DNA of 64,000 nt, from assembly GCF_000826645.1 (NCBI RefSeq), contig NZ_JXJP01000030.1, positions 41,173 to 105,172 of the forward strand. Reading direction: 5' to 3'. The DNA is from Psychroserpens mesophilus. Lineage in GTDB: Bacteria; Bacteroidota; Bacteroidia; Flavobacteriales; Flavobacteriaceae. A program made the position numbers and the translations under genes. Below, piece after piece: positions 35,433-44,239 of the stretch (positions within the stretch are counted from its first letter, which is position 1; each line of letters starts with the position of its first letter). The notes below the pieces were generated by a model. The model had not been told where the DNA came from. It searched no databases and was given only the letters and a program-made list of their open reading frames with translations.

Positions 35433-36758
35433 ATGGAGTTTGTAATACGGATATCACAATTTTTATTAAGCCTTTCCCTTCTAATCGTACTTCACGAATT
35501 AGGACACTTTATACCTGCTAAATTATTTAAAACTAAAGTAGAGAAGTTCTACTTATTTTTTGACATCAAGTTTTCTCTGTTTAAGAAAAAAATCGGAGAT
35601 ACTGTTTATGGTATTGGATGGTTGCCCTTAGGCGGTTATGTGAAAATTGCTGGAATGATTGATGAAAGCATGGATAAAGACCAAATGGCTCAACCACCTC
35701 AACCATGGGAATTTCGTTCTAAGCCAGCTTGGCAACGATTAATTATTATGCTTGGAGGCGTAACGGTTAACTTTATTTTAGCCTATGTCATTTATGTCTT
35801 TCTAGCCTTCACTTATGGAGATAAAACCACTAGAATTGAAAGCTTAAAAGATGGATACTGGATTGAAAATGAATTCCTTCAGGATTTAGGTTTCAAAACA
35901 GGAGATAAAATATTAGCTGTAAACGACATCAAAGTTGTCAATGATTATGATGTACGCTCAAATATTATAGGAGCTGAAAAAATTACAGTTAAGAGAGACG
36001 GACAGGAACAAGTTATTGACTTACCAGAAGACTTTCTCGGTCAGTTCACCTCTGCAAAAAGTAAAGAGCTATTTGAACGTCGAATTCCGTTTATGATTGG
36101 AGCCGTAGCTGATACATCGGTAAATAAATCGGTTGATATCAAGCCAGAAGACATTATTACTTCAATAGATGGTAAACCATTGCGATATTTTGATCAATTA
36201 GATTCGCTAATGGCAAATTATAAGAATCAAACATTAAAGGTAGAATTGCTAAGAGGTAATGATACAATTTCTAGAGAACTTAAAGTTGATGAAAATGGGA
36301 AATTTGGTATTCAGGCTGCTTATGATAATGATCGTTTTGCAGAATTAGGTTATTACGATATTGCCATCCAGACCTATACATTTACTGAAAGTTTTGGTGC
36401 AGGTGCTTCAGATTTTGTGGAGACGCTCAACAAATATGGAGCACAATTGAAGGCTATTTTTAATCCGAGTACAGGAGCGTATAAAGGTGTTGGAGGGTTT
36501 AAGGCAATTTATAGTATTTTCCCTAGTGTCTGGAGTTGGGAAGCCTTCTGGGTTCTTACAGCATTTCTTTCAATAATGTTAGGCGTGTTAAATTTATTGC
36601 CTATACCAGCATTAGATGGAGGTCATGTGATGTTTTTACTCTATGAAATGATTTCAGGTAGAGCGCCAAGTGAGAAGTTTTTAGAACGTGCACAGCTTGT
36701 AGGATTCATTATTTTAATCACTTTGGTTTTATTTGCCAATATTAATGATTGGATATAA
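35433..36758 (+). CDS. rseP: Site-2 zinc metalloprotease RseP
   Basis: A 441-residue intramembrane protease. The zinc motif is HELGH at residues 21-25 in the first helix (LIVLHELGHF). The second metal-ligand helix is NLLPIPALDGGH near residue 390. The conserved GxxxN/PxxG-type GGVTVNFILAYVIY helix follows the loop. Two PDZ-like domains lie between (about 130-205 and 220-300; GFKTGDKILAVND and IKPEDIITSIDGKPL). It cuts membrane-anchored substrates such as anti-sigma factors and remnant signal peptides. The ECF/anti-sigma pair at 53.8-55.1 kb is a possible client. Confidence 0.96.
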   Translation: MEFVIRISQFLLSLSLLIVLHELGHFIPAKLFKTKVEKFYLFFDIKFSLFKKKIGDTVYGIGWLPLGGYVKIAGMIDESMDKDQMAQPPQPWEFRSKPAWQRLIIMLGGVTVNFILAYVIYVFLAFTYGDKTTRIESLKDGYWIENEFLQDLGFKTGDKILAVNDIKVVNDYDVRSNIIGAEKITVKRDGQEQVIDLPEDFLGQFTSAKSKELFERRIPFMIGAVADTSVNKSVDIKPEDIITSIDGKPLRYFDQLDSLMANYKNQTLKVELLRGNDTISRELKVDENGKFGIQAAYDNDRFAELGYYDIAIQTYTFTESFGAGASDFVETLNKYGAQLKAIFNPSTGAYKGVGGFKAIYSIFPSVWSWEAFWVLTAFLSIMLGVLNLLPIPALDGGHVMFLLYEMISGRAPSEKFLERAQLVGFIILITLVLFANINDWI

Positions 36759-36789
36759 AAAAAAATAGAATTAATTTTTGTTTTTTTTG

Positions 36790-36820
36790 TTTGTGAAACT
36801 TAAAAAATAATATATATTTG
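36790..36820 (+). promoter_or_regulatory. Complete Bacteroidota promoter of tRNA-Asn
   Basis: TTTG (36790-36793), exactly 19 bases, then TATATTTG (36813-36820). It is a full match to the -33/-7 consensus; transcription should begin near 36827, 16 bases before the tRNA. Confidence 0.88.
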
Positions 36821-36842
36821 CGCTCGCAAAAGCGATAAACAC

Positions 36843-36916
36843 TCCTCCTTAGCTCAGTTGGTTAGAGCATCTGACTGTTAATCAGAGGGTCCTTGGTTCG
36901 AGCCCAAGAGGAGGAG
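36843..36916 (+). tRNA. tRNA-Asn (anticodon GTT)
   Basis: 74 bases that fold as a tRNA. The acceptor stem is TCCTCCT / AGGAGGA with discriminator G. The D arm contains AGCTCAGTTGGTTAGAGC. The anticodon stem is TCTGA / TCAGA with loop CTGTTAA, anticodon GTT at 36877-36879. The T arm has GGTTCGAGCCC. The CCA end is not encoded. The promoter is just upstream and a terminator 9 bases downstream, so it is a single-gene unit. Confidence 0.97.
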
Positions 36917-36924
36917 CAAAAATT

Positions 36925-36954
36925 AACCCAATACGAAAGTGTTGGGTTTTTTTG
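36925..36954 (+). terminator. Rho-independent terminator of tRNA-Asn
   Basis: Stem AACCCAATAC / GTGTTGGGTT (one G-T wobble) with GAAA tetraloop and a T7 tail. Confidence 0.92.
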
Positions 36955-37047
36955 TGAATTAAATCTAATAATTTACAGAAAGAGGAAACCTATAAAACTA
37001 AGTGTAGGAACAAAAGACAATTAATTCCGTGGTTATATTTAGAGTTA

Positions 37048-37278
37048 TTAATAGCCCTCAGGAGTAAAGTCTTTAACTGATTCTATATTTTCAATGACAG
37101 TATTTAACTTTTGCATAAGACCTAAAGCTTGTTTCGATTCTTGACGATCCATTTCAAATTTTGTCAAACAACTCGGACAATCTTGGCTTTGAGAATATAG
37201 TAAACTTTTTAAAGTTACTTCGATAAAAAAATCGCAGTTTGGGCAATTAAATCCAGATATTTTTTCTTCTTGTTTCAT
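37048..37278 (-). CDS. 76-residue zinc-ribbon protein of the DUF2589 cassette
   Basis: A small cytoplasmic protein with two CPxC knuckles, FNCPNCDFFIEV and QDCPSCLTKFEM, about 22 residues apart, so a single zinc ribbon is likely. The second half is a helix (ESKQALGLMQKLNTVIENIESV). It is the last gene of the minus-strand cassette; its ATG overlaps the stop of the upstream DUF2589 gene by 4 bases. No named family recognised. Function may be a structural or regulatory accessory of the cassette, judged only from position. Confidence 0.75.
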   Translation of the reverse strand: MKQEEKISGFNCPNCDFFIEVTLKSLLYSQSQDCPSCLTKFEMDRQESKQALGLMQKLNTVIENIESVKDFTPEGY

Positions 37279-38285
37279 GAGTTTGATTTTTTAATTTTCT
37301 TTAATTTTTTCGGGTTAATACTGTAATATACAGCTATTTTAGATGCTTTAGGTGTGTTAAAATAGATAAAACCATTATGTATTATTGTATTTAAAACTTT
37401 CATTTTATGTGTTGAAAATTTAAATTTAACTTTTCCATCTTCATTTGTTAAAGCTTTTGCTTGTCCGAGACTAGCATTCCCTACTTGACTTCCAAAATTA
37501 TTTATAACTTTTATAGGTTTAGAAAATGAATCATGTAAATCTGAATCAGTATCTGAAACGACATTAGCAACTACAAGGCCATTTTTAACTGGTTTCTTGT
37601 TTTTTGTAAATGTAACTTCGATGGAGATATTTTTATGTTTTGGATCTAATGAAAATTCAACTTTATCTTCAACAGTACTTAAAGCATAAATATCTTCATT
37701 GGTTCCATTTGTTGCGTCTTTAAAGAGGTTTATCATCTGTAAAATGCCTGAAGGTAAATCTGTAGATTCTACTTCAATAGAAGCCTGCATGTTGGTAGAA
37801 AATTCGTTACTATACGGACTTTCGTTATTTGATTCTCTGTTTTTTTTGTACCCTTTTCCATCTTCAGTAGGACCAAGTAAGACAAGAGTTTCAGGCTTTG
37901 AACTGCTTTTGGTAACTTCATTTAATATATTAATGCCTATATCAAATTTGGCCTTTGAGATGTTTAAAAAAGGCATAGTCACTAATGACAAAACAGGAAT
38001 ATTGACTACCATTTTTTGCTCTATACCAGCATTATTATATTTATAACTAAAAGTCAACATTTTTGGCTTTCCTAATTTATTAGGATCGTTTGGGTCTTTT
38101 TCATCCTCAAAGCCAAATGTTTTGATAAAGTTGAAAGCCGCTTTAGAAGCATCGATATTAGCATTGATAACAGCATCTACTGGAATTTGAATGATACGGC
38201 CTAATGTAAAAACATCAGAAATACCGAAGTTGTCATTGTTAGGGTTACTCATTTTTTCAATCGTATCAAAATCATTTTCCATCAC
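37275..38285 (-). CDS. DUF2589-type protein with Ig-like C-terminus (short paralog)
   Basis: A 336-residue protein without signal peptide. Residues about 20-70 hold the DUF2589 helix (IPVDAVINANIDASKAAFNF) followed by two strand blocks (MLTFSYKYNNAG, VVNIPVLSLVTMPFLNISKA). A later block, MQASIEVESTDLPSGILQMI, has a counterpart in the long paralog at 39045-40499 (MNVRVEGGQSDMPAGLQTVL). The C-terminal 120 residues look like one Ig-like domain (NISIEVTFTKNKKPVKNGLV). The two genes are therefore diverged duplicates in one operon. DUF2589 has no known function. Confidence 0.8.
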   Translation of the reverse strand: MMENDFDTIEKMSNPNNDNFGISDVFTLGRIIQIPVDAVINANIDASKAAFNFIKTFGFEDEKDPNDPNKLGKPKMLTFSYKYNNAGIEQKMVVNIPVLSLVTMPFLNISKAKFDIGINILNEVTKSSSKPETLVLLGPTEDGKGYKKNRESNNESPYSNEFSTNMQASIEVESTDLPSGILQMINLFKDATNGTNEDIYALSTVEDKVEFSLDPKHKNISIEVTFTKNKKPVKNGLVVANVVSDTDSDLHDSFSKPIKVINNFGSQVGNASLGQAKALTNEDGKVKFKFSTHKMKVLNTIIHNGFIYFNTPKASKIAVYYSINPKKLKKIKKSNS

Positions 38286-38288
38286 TTC

Positions 38289-39032
38289 TTATTTTAAAGT
38301 TAGAATCCTTGTTTTCAGATTTGAATCATTTTCATGATCGTAATAAGCACTTTCAAAATTTCGCATTTCAACATGTACATTAATACTGCAAACAATGTCT
38401 TCAGTAACGCTATTAAGTTGATTGAGATCAAAAACAGCTTTGAAATCGGTTAACGGGATGTCCTGTTCCTTTTCTGAATTAAATAAAATTTGATTGATTT
38501 TTTCTTCCAAATTCAGGTATGATAAGCTTCGTGTTGGCAGTTTACTTGGTCCTCCCCAAAATGATTTTTTATTTACAGCATTTTCAAATGCCAGTTCAAT
38601 TTCTTTTGCCAAGAGTGAAGCAATGGTTTTATCAGTGTTATCTTTTTCAGAAATTTCACTTTTAAATGTGCTTAAATCAATTGTTGGCAACTGTTTTAAA
38701 TACTTCTTTTTTCTTTCTTCAATTATTACTCCTTCATTAACTAGTTGAGTTAAATAGACTATCCAAGACTCTTCAATTAACACATTTATTTTAGATAAGG
38801 TGTCATCGGTTAAGATGACACCTATGTCTTTTAGTGCAAATTTTAACTTGAAATCAAATGCTTTAATACTTGAATTAGGTACAGGAAAAAATTCTAAGTT
38901 AGGGACCTTTGGTCCTTTAGACTTGTAGTTTTCTGCAAGCAGAGCAGATTTTTCGTTAGACGTATTTTGTGCCTCTAACAATTCTAGTAAAATATATTCT
39001 ACCAGCTTTTCTAAGACGGAATTATCAGCCAT
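38289..39032 (-). CDS. Unknown protein between the two DUF2589 paralogs
   Basis: A 247-residue, mostly helical, signal-less protein. I do not recognise a family. The first 50 residues are helical (VLEKLVEYILLELLEAQN). Then comes a strand block FFPVPNSSIKAFDFKLKFAL, a long helical middle with many Lys and Glu, and a C-terminal strand pair (ITDFKAVFDLNQL-like and DIVCSINVHVEMRNF). It lies 12 bases after the long DUF2589 gene and 3 bases before the short one, so it is co-translated and probably works with them. Confidence 0.72.
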   Translation of the reverse strand: MADNSVLEKLVEYILLELLEAQNTSNEKSALLAENYKSKGPKVPNLEFFPVPNSSIKAFDFKLKFALKDIGVILTDDTLSKINVLIEESWIVYLTQLVNEGVIIEERKKKYLKQLPTIDLSTFKSEISEKDNTDKTIASLLAKEIELAFENAVNKKSFWGGPSKLPTRSLSYLNLEEKINQILFNSEKEQDIPLTDFKAVFDLNQLNSVTEDIVCSINVHVEMRNFESAYYDHENDSNLKTRILTLK

Positions 39033-39044
39033 TTGATTATAATT

Positions 39045-40499
39045 TTAAGAAACAGTTATTGGAATTTGTAACGGTGTTGAACCTTCAGTACTTATTTTTA
39101 GATTATAAGTACCTTTTACAATTGGTGTTTGTAATTCAACTTTGAAATCTGATGCACCACTAACAGAAGTCTTATTTTCAGAATCCTTTTTAAAGGCTGT
39201 TGTAGCCAGGTTTTTACTGCTGTCGTAGATTTCATAATCTACATCAATATCAGGAGAAACTGGGTTTCCTTCATTGTCTTTTATAGAAACACCAACTGTT
39301 TTAGTTAGACTAGTACTTGTTAATGTAAAGCCTGATTTTTCTGGACTGGATAAAATTATGCTGCCAGTTTTTTCACTAGGAATTAAAATAGTGTAAGGTA
39401 CTTTGGTGATTTCTTCTTTAAAAGAGGCTTCTCCTTTGACATCAGAAATAGGTATTGATGAAATCACAGTTATTGAACCTTGTTGGTCTTCATTTAATTT
39501 TTCCTTCAAAACAAGTTGAAAGACGACACTACCTGATTCGTCAGTAACTGCCTCAACTTTGTCTGTATTATTTGCTAAATACTCATAAGTCTTAATTTCA
39601 TTAAAGCGTCTCACGAATGGCTTTACTATTCTAGGACTAATAAGATGTTTAGGATTAGGATTTGAGTTGTCTCTACTGTTTTTACTGTAAGCGCTTGTGC
39701 TTAAGTACTTTCTAGCAGCAAGGACATTCTCAATTGTGTATCCTTTCATGACAGTTACTTTGTCTTTGTCAAAAGGTGTGTCTTCTAAGTTTAGCACAAC
39801 CGTTGTTCCAGCAGCCAAATAGCCTTGAGCATCTTTCAGAACAATTTCAAGTGTTGTTTTATCAGTTCCATCCATATTAATGTTTTTTGGTCTTGATACA
39901 ACCATTTCATCTGGACCAACAGAGGTATTACTGCCTTGTAAAATGCTTAAAACAGTTTGTAATCCAGCTGGCATATCACTTTGACCACCTTCAACTCTAA
40001 CATTCATAGTGTATTCTACAGAATATTTTGATTCTTGAGAAGCTTTAGAATGTTGTTTACTTGAGTAATTGGCTTTTGCTTTTACTTTAATAGAAAAAGG
40101 GCCAATACCTAAGGATGCTTCAGCTTCTGCGTCAACTCCTAATTCGGTATCACTTGAAGTTTCTTCGGTTGAAGAGGAAGATGCCGAAATATTTGCGATA
40201 AAATCAATTACAAAGTTTGATACTTCTATATTTGGCACTGTTAATATAACTAAAAGAGGAACGGTTAATGTTGCTACTTTTCCACCGCTATTGTATTGAA
40301 AAGTGACATTAACTGGTTTTTTTTCACCAGTATCAGGATCTGTTGTTAAACCTACTTCATTAATAAATTCATAAGTTGTTTTTGCTGCCAAAGCTTGAGC
40401 TTTGATAATTGCATCCATTGGTCCTCCAATGAGAGAACTAAAATCTAATGCATCTAAGGCATTGGTTGCAACTGTTGAAGGCGTGGTATCTATTGCCAT
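39045..40499 (-). CDS. DUF2589 protein with tandem Ig-like domains (long paralog)
   Basis: A 484-residue protein without signal peptide. The DUF2589 region is about residues 15-200: LIGGPMDAIIKAQALAAKTT, then VTFQYNSGGKVATLTVPLLV, IEVSNFVIDFIANI, an acidic Ser-rich linker and YTMNVRVEGGQSDMPAGLQ. Residues about 210-484 read as two to three invasin-type Ig-like domains (TTLEIVLKDAQGYLAAGTTV; SVVFQLVLKEKLN; SLTKTVGVSIKDNEGNPV), ending GTYNLKISTEG. Such tandem beta-sandwiches usually make stalks or adhesive surfaces, which is odd for a protein without an export signal. First gene of the four-gene cassette. Confidence 0.85.
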   Translation of the reverse strand: MAIDTTPSTVATNALDALDFSSLIGGPMDAIIKAQALAAKTTYEFINEVGLTTDPDTGEKKPVNVTFQYNSGGKVATLTVPLLVILTVPNIEVSNFVIDFIANISASSSSTEETSSDTELGVDAEAEASLGIGPFSIKVKAKANYSSKQHSKASQESKYSVEYTMNVRVEGGQSDMPAGLQTVLSILQGSNTSVGPDEMVVSRPKNINMDGTDKTTLEIVLKDAQGYLAAGTTVVLNLEDTPFDKDKVTVMKGYTIENVLAARKYLSTSAYSKNSRDNSNPNPKHLISPRIVKPFVRRFNEIKTYEYLANNTDKVEAVTDESGSVVFQLVLKEKLNEDQQGSITVISSIPISDVKGEASFKEEITKVPYTILIPSEKTGSIILSSPEKSGFTLTSTSLTKTVGVSIKDNEGNPVSPDIDVDYEIYDSSKNLATTAFKKDSENKTSVSGASDFKVELQTPIVKGTYNLKISTEGSTPLQIPITVS

Positions 40500-40588
40500 T
40501 TTGTAAATTATTTAATTGGTTAATAATAAATTTTAGAATTAATGTTGAGATTCTTACAGTGTCACTGATTTAATACACCGTTATAATA

Positions 40589-41482
40589 TCAATCTTTTGA
40601 TATCGAGATAGGTAGCTTGCTTTTGGCGTAATGGTATAACTCCTCAAATTTTGAATCGAAAAGAGGACTCCAAACAAAGCCAGGTTTCTTTTTATGACCA
40701 AATGAATTTAGACCAATGGCATAATTACCACCTTTTTTATCTGAATCATTCAAATCACCTATCCATGCTCCTCCACTACAACCTTGTGTCATTGGATTAT
40801 TAGACATTTCAATTAAGCCCTTTTTTGTTGAAGCAATATCTCCTTTAACTTCTTTCATATATTCAGCATGACCATAATTACTTGGATAGCCGATTGAGGT
40901 CCATCTCGAATACGGATTGTAGGTTTTCCAACCGAAATAACCCGTTTTACTTTTAGCTTTAGTAATTAAAAAACTGTAGTCAAGATGATAAGGTTTCTTG
41001 TTTTTATTATTTGCCCAACCTTGTTTTGTCGTTTTACCTACGATTACAAATTTTTGAGTACAACCATTTGCATAACCTGGGCAAAATAACATGTTTTGAT
41101 ACCAGTCCCCAGTTATATGATCTCTTACGCAATGAGCTGCTGTTAATACAATTTGATCATTGCCACAAAACTCTGCACTTCCCATGTAATTTCGACCATC
41201 TGGTTTAGTGAAAAATAATTTGCCAGCATTGCAAAAGGGTTGTTTTGAAACATCTGCATCTTTAGGTGTAATATTAAAAGTGTCGTAGTTGAGTTTTTTA
41301 CCTTCAACAGACTCTATATCAGTAGTCGATTTTTTTTTAGTCTTAAATTGTTCTAAATCGCTATCTGAAATTTCAAGAATAGGATGAGGTATAGCATTTC
41401 TCATCCTTTCTTCGGTCCAATAATTTTCAATGGCCGTTAATTCAGCTTCATCTATATTAAGTAAATCGTTTTTTTCTTCCAT
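40589..41482 (-). CDS. Trypsin/V8-like serine protease without signal peptide
   Basis: A 297-residue chymotrypsin-fold protease with a complete triad: His117 (LTAAHCVRD), Asp168 (HLDYSFLIT) and Ser236 (TQGCSGGAWIG). The first about 85 residues are an acidic, helical propeptide-like segment (EEKNDLLNIDEAELTAIENY, then ERMRNAIPHPILEI); a similar Trp-x-x-x-R-M motif precedes the protease domain in some secreted relatives. There is no signal peptide or membrane helix. The gene is 89 bases upstream of the DUF2589 cassette on the same strand. Either it stays in the cytoplasm or leaves by a route that needs no N-terminal signal. Confidence 0.88.
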   Translation of the reverse strand: MEEKNDLLNIDEAELTAIENYWTEERMRNAIPHPILEISDSDLEQFKTKKKSTTDIESVEGKKLNYDTFNITPKDADVSKQPFCNAGKLFFTKPDGRNYMGSAEFCGNDQIVLTAAHCVRDHITGDWYQNMLFCPGYANGCTQKFVIVGKTTKQGWANNKNKKPYHLDYSFLITKAKSKTGYFGWKTYNPYSRWTSIGYPSNYGHAEYMKEVKGDIASTKKGLIEMSNNPMTQGCSGGAWIGDLNDSDKKGGNYAIGLNSFGHKKKPGFVWSPLFDSKFEELYHYAKSKLPISISKD

Positions 41483-41707
41483 GGTTGTTGATTTTGATTA
41501 GAATGTGTGTAAATAATTTTATGTATTTCCAATCAATTTGGCAGATAATAAGACGAATTGAAAAAGAGATGTGTGAATCGTTTAAGTTATTTAGTGAATA
41601 GACTAATAACCTGAGTCTAACTATTATTTTGCTTTCTTGTGTCAATTAAAACAACAGTTCGTTAAAATTTAACTAACTTAGACTGTGATAAATAAAAACA
41701 TATAACC

Positions 41708-42247
41708 ATGAACCAACCAACAAATCCTTTGTATAGAGAAATAAAATTCGAATTCGATTTCGAATGCTTGAAAGAAGCTATAGATAATACAGATATCGGT
41801 GAAGGATCGTATTTAAATCCGATACAATTAGATCCTTTTGTGATAAATGATTTAAAGAACTTTTTTGAAATTGAGGAAGGGAGTGGCTTTATGGTTTATA
41901 TGGACTTTAAAGACACGAATTATCAACCTAAATGTCATTTTTTAAAACTTCAGAACAGAAATAAAAATCAAGACCACATCATGACCAGAGAAGATTGGGA
42001 GAAGTGTTTTGATATTAAAGATGATCCAAATGTAGCATATGTGCCAGATGGGAGTTTGTTTTTAATGCCTACATCAAATGATGGTTTACAAGGCTTCGAA
42101 ATTCTTACTAAAGAAAGTGACCCTTCAACCACTGCGAAGAATACTTATATTTCATATACTATAGTGCTATCTCTTTCAATTGATGATCACACCTATTTTT
42201 TTAGAATTGATCCTTTTGTAAGGCTTACTTCAAAAGACAGGACCTAA
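41708..42247 (+). CDS. Unknown 179-residue protein divergent from the protease gene
   Basis: A soluble, acidic protein without signal peptide. I recognise no family. Notable pieces are the opening REIKFEFDFECLKEAID, a central SGFMVYMDFKDTNYQPKCHF, and a strand-rich end (YISYTIVLSLSIDDHTYFFRIDPF). The start is ATG at 41708 in an AT-rich region shared with the divergent protease gene. Its opening strand is vaguely like that of the 247-residue cassette protein (AFDFKLKF), which may be chance. By position it belongs to the same accessory block. Confidence 0.7.
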   Translation: MNQPTNPLYREIKFEFDFECLKEAIDNTDIGEGSYLNPIQLDPFVINDLKNFFEIEEGSGFMVYMDFKDTNYQPKCHFLKLQNRNKNQDHIMTREDWEKCFDIKDDPNVAYVPDGSLFLMPTSNDGLQGFEILTKESDPSTTAKNTYISYTIVLSLSIDDHTYFFRIDPFVRLTSKDRT

Positions 42248-42457
42248 TTCTTTTGATAAAAAAGAGTGTATGCAACCATGAATAAATTATTATGAAACGC
42301 AAGAATGAATTTTTTCTAGATTTTTAAGCTCTAACAATTCGAAATATAGTAATAGTTTATACGATTATCTGAGATACCACCACATTTGCTTTAGACCCTC
42401 TTGAGGAAATTAAATCAATCATGGAGAAGTTAGATATTAAGATAGATACCAACCAAA
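42248..42457. other. Gap with a possible gene remnant
   Basis: A frame without start codon ends here with residues LDPLEEIKSIMEKLDIKID before a stop at 42464 that overlaps the next gene. It may be the tail of a degraded gene. No RNA or repeat seen. Confidence 0.3.
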
Positions 42458-44239
42458 ATGCTTAAGATATCATTACTTTTAATTGTTTCTGTGTATTCAT
42501 TTATGCCTACATGTTTAGCGCAAAATGTGCATAAGTCAGATAGCTTAATAGCAATACTCAAAAGCAAGAATTTATCAAAAAAGGAACAAGCTGTTTTATT
42601 AGAAGCGATATCATTTTACCATCCTCAACTGGATAGCGCACTCTACTATGCAAAAAAATCTTTAAAATTTTCTCTTGAAATTGACGATAGGGTTTTAGTT
42701 GCTGAGGCGTATGAAGTTATAGGAACTATTGAGCAGCAATTGGGAAATAATAGTCAATCTTTAGAAGCTACTTTCAAGGCCCTAGAAATATATGAACATC
42801 TAGATTTGAAAGAGCGTCAAGCAAAAGTGAATAGTCAAATAGCTATCCACTATACTGAAGGTAAAGAATACATGCTAGCCATTGATTATCTAGAGAAGGC
42901 TTATCTCATATATCAAAAGTCGAATAAAAGAGTAAACGAAGCACTTGCTCTAGTAAATCTTGGTGAAATATATAGATTATCGGGTGATTTAGATAAGGCT
43001 CAAAGCGCTTTTTTAAAATCACTAGAACTCGATAAAGAGCTCAATAACGACATAATTTTAGGTTATAGCTTAGGCAATTTAGGTATGATTTATGCCGCTA
43101 AAGATGATTATGAAAATGCTAAAGAACATCTTACCAAAGCTATAACGATATTAAGCCAATTAAACGACAATTATTCGGTGTCTGTTTATCTTTCAGAATT
43201 AGCATTGCTTTATAAAAAAGAATCCGATTATAAAAAGGCTGAAAGTAAATTGCTAGAAGCCTACAACATGGCTGAAAATGCTGGTTTAAAAGAGCAAATT
43301 AGAGATTTTAGTGCTATGCTTGTTGCTTTATATGAAGAACAAAACAACTTTCAAAAAGCATTAGCTTTTCAAAAAGTATATCAAATCTATCAAGATAGTC
43401 TTGTAAATAAAACTAACATTAAAAAAATTGAGCAGTTAAAAGCAAGTTATGAAATAGATAAGCGAGAGTCTGAAATCGAAAGAATAAATGTGATAAGTAG
43501 TAACAGAAAAAATATCTCTATAGGTTTAGCAATAGGTATTGTTCTGTTTGCACTTTTAGCTTTTTTACTCTACAAAGCGTATAAGAAAATAGGATTTGCT
43601 AATATTGATTTGTCAGAACAAAAAAAGGAAATTTCTGTAAAAGAGCAAGAAAAAGCATTATTGCTAAAAGAGTTGAATCACAGAGTGAAAAACAATTTAC
43701 AAATGGTTACCAGCTTACTCAACTTACAAAGCAATTCAATAACTGATGATTCAGCAAAGGAAGTGATTACGTCTGGTAAAAACAGAGTGGAGGCTTTATC
43801 TCTTGTACATAAAAAATTATATCAGGAAGGCATAGAAACTAGAGTAGAAGTTAAACCTTATGTAGAAGAATTAGTTTTAAATCTTATACATGGATATGCG
43901 GCAGACGTGACACCAGATTTTATAATCGAACCTTTAAGTATTAATGTTGATAAAGCAATCCCTTTAGCTTTAATAATAAATGAATTGGTTACTAACACGA
44001 TTAAACATGCTTATACAAATACAAGTAAGCCAAAATTAAAAATTATTATTCAACAAGAAGAAGGCTATTTAAATTTGGAAGTGATTGATAATGGTATCGG
44101 GTTTAATCAAGAGGATAGAGAGAAAACAGATTCATTAGGCTTAAAATTGATTTCATCCTTAATAAAACAGCTTGACGGAACTTACAAAACCGTTATTAAA
44201 AACGGAACCCATTGGGTTATAAACTTAAATATCAAATGA
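42458..44239 (+). CDS. TPR sensor histidine kinase, HisKA_2 (HWE-like) type
   Basis: A 593-residue kinase. A signal peptide (LLLIVSVYSFMPTCLA) is followed by about six TPR units (residues about 35-310; for example LALVNLGEIYRLSGDLDKAQ and LGNLGMIYAAKDDYENAKE). Then comes a membrane helix (IGLAIGIVLFALLAFLLY), a short coil, and the HisKA_2 box LNHRVKNNLQMVTSLL with phosphoacceptor His408. The ATP domain has INELVTNTIKHAY and VIDNGIGF. So the TPR part is periplasmic and the kinase cytoplasmic. The stop codon overlaps the ATG of the LytTR regulator (ATGA), its evident partner. Confidence 0.93.
   Translation: MLKISLLLIVSVYSFMPTCLAQNVHKSDSLIAILKSKNLSKKEQAVLLEAISFYHPQLDSALYYAKKSLKFSLEIDDRVLVAEAYEVIGTIEQQLGNNSQSLEATFKALEIYEHLDLKERQAKVNSQIAIHYTEGKEYMLAIDYLEKAYLIYQKSNKRVNEALALVNLGEIYRLSGDLDKAQSAFLKSLELDKELNNDIILGYSLGNLGMIYAAKDDYENAKEHLTKAITILSQLNDNYSVSVYLSELALLYKKESDYKKAESKLLEAYNMAENAGLKEQIRDFSAMLVALYEEQNNFQKALAFQKVYQIYQDSLVNKTNIKKIEQLKASYEIDKRESEIERINVISSNRKNISIGLAIGIVLFALLAFLLYKAYKKIGFANIDLSEQKKEISVKEQEKALLLKELNHRVKNNLQMVTSLLNLQSNSITDDSAKEVITSGKNRVEALSLVHKKLYQEGIETRVEVKPYVEELVLNLIHGYAADVTPDFIIEPLSINVDKAIPLALIINELVTNTIKHAYTNTSKPKLKIIIQQEEGYLNLEVIDNGIGFNQEDREKTDSLGLKLISSLIKQLDGTYKTVIKNGTHWVINLNIK

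Noticed and set aside
36843..42457. Integrated element with attachment repeats at tRNA-Asn
   Set aside because: No copy of the tRNA 3' end was found downstream and there is no integrase; only position supports island status.
42390..42463. Short frame encoding LDPLEEIKSIMEKLDIKID
   Set aside because: No start codon or promoter and only about 25 codons; kept as a possible remnant, not as a gene.
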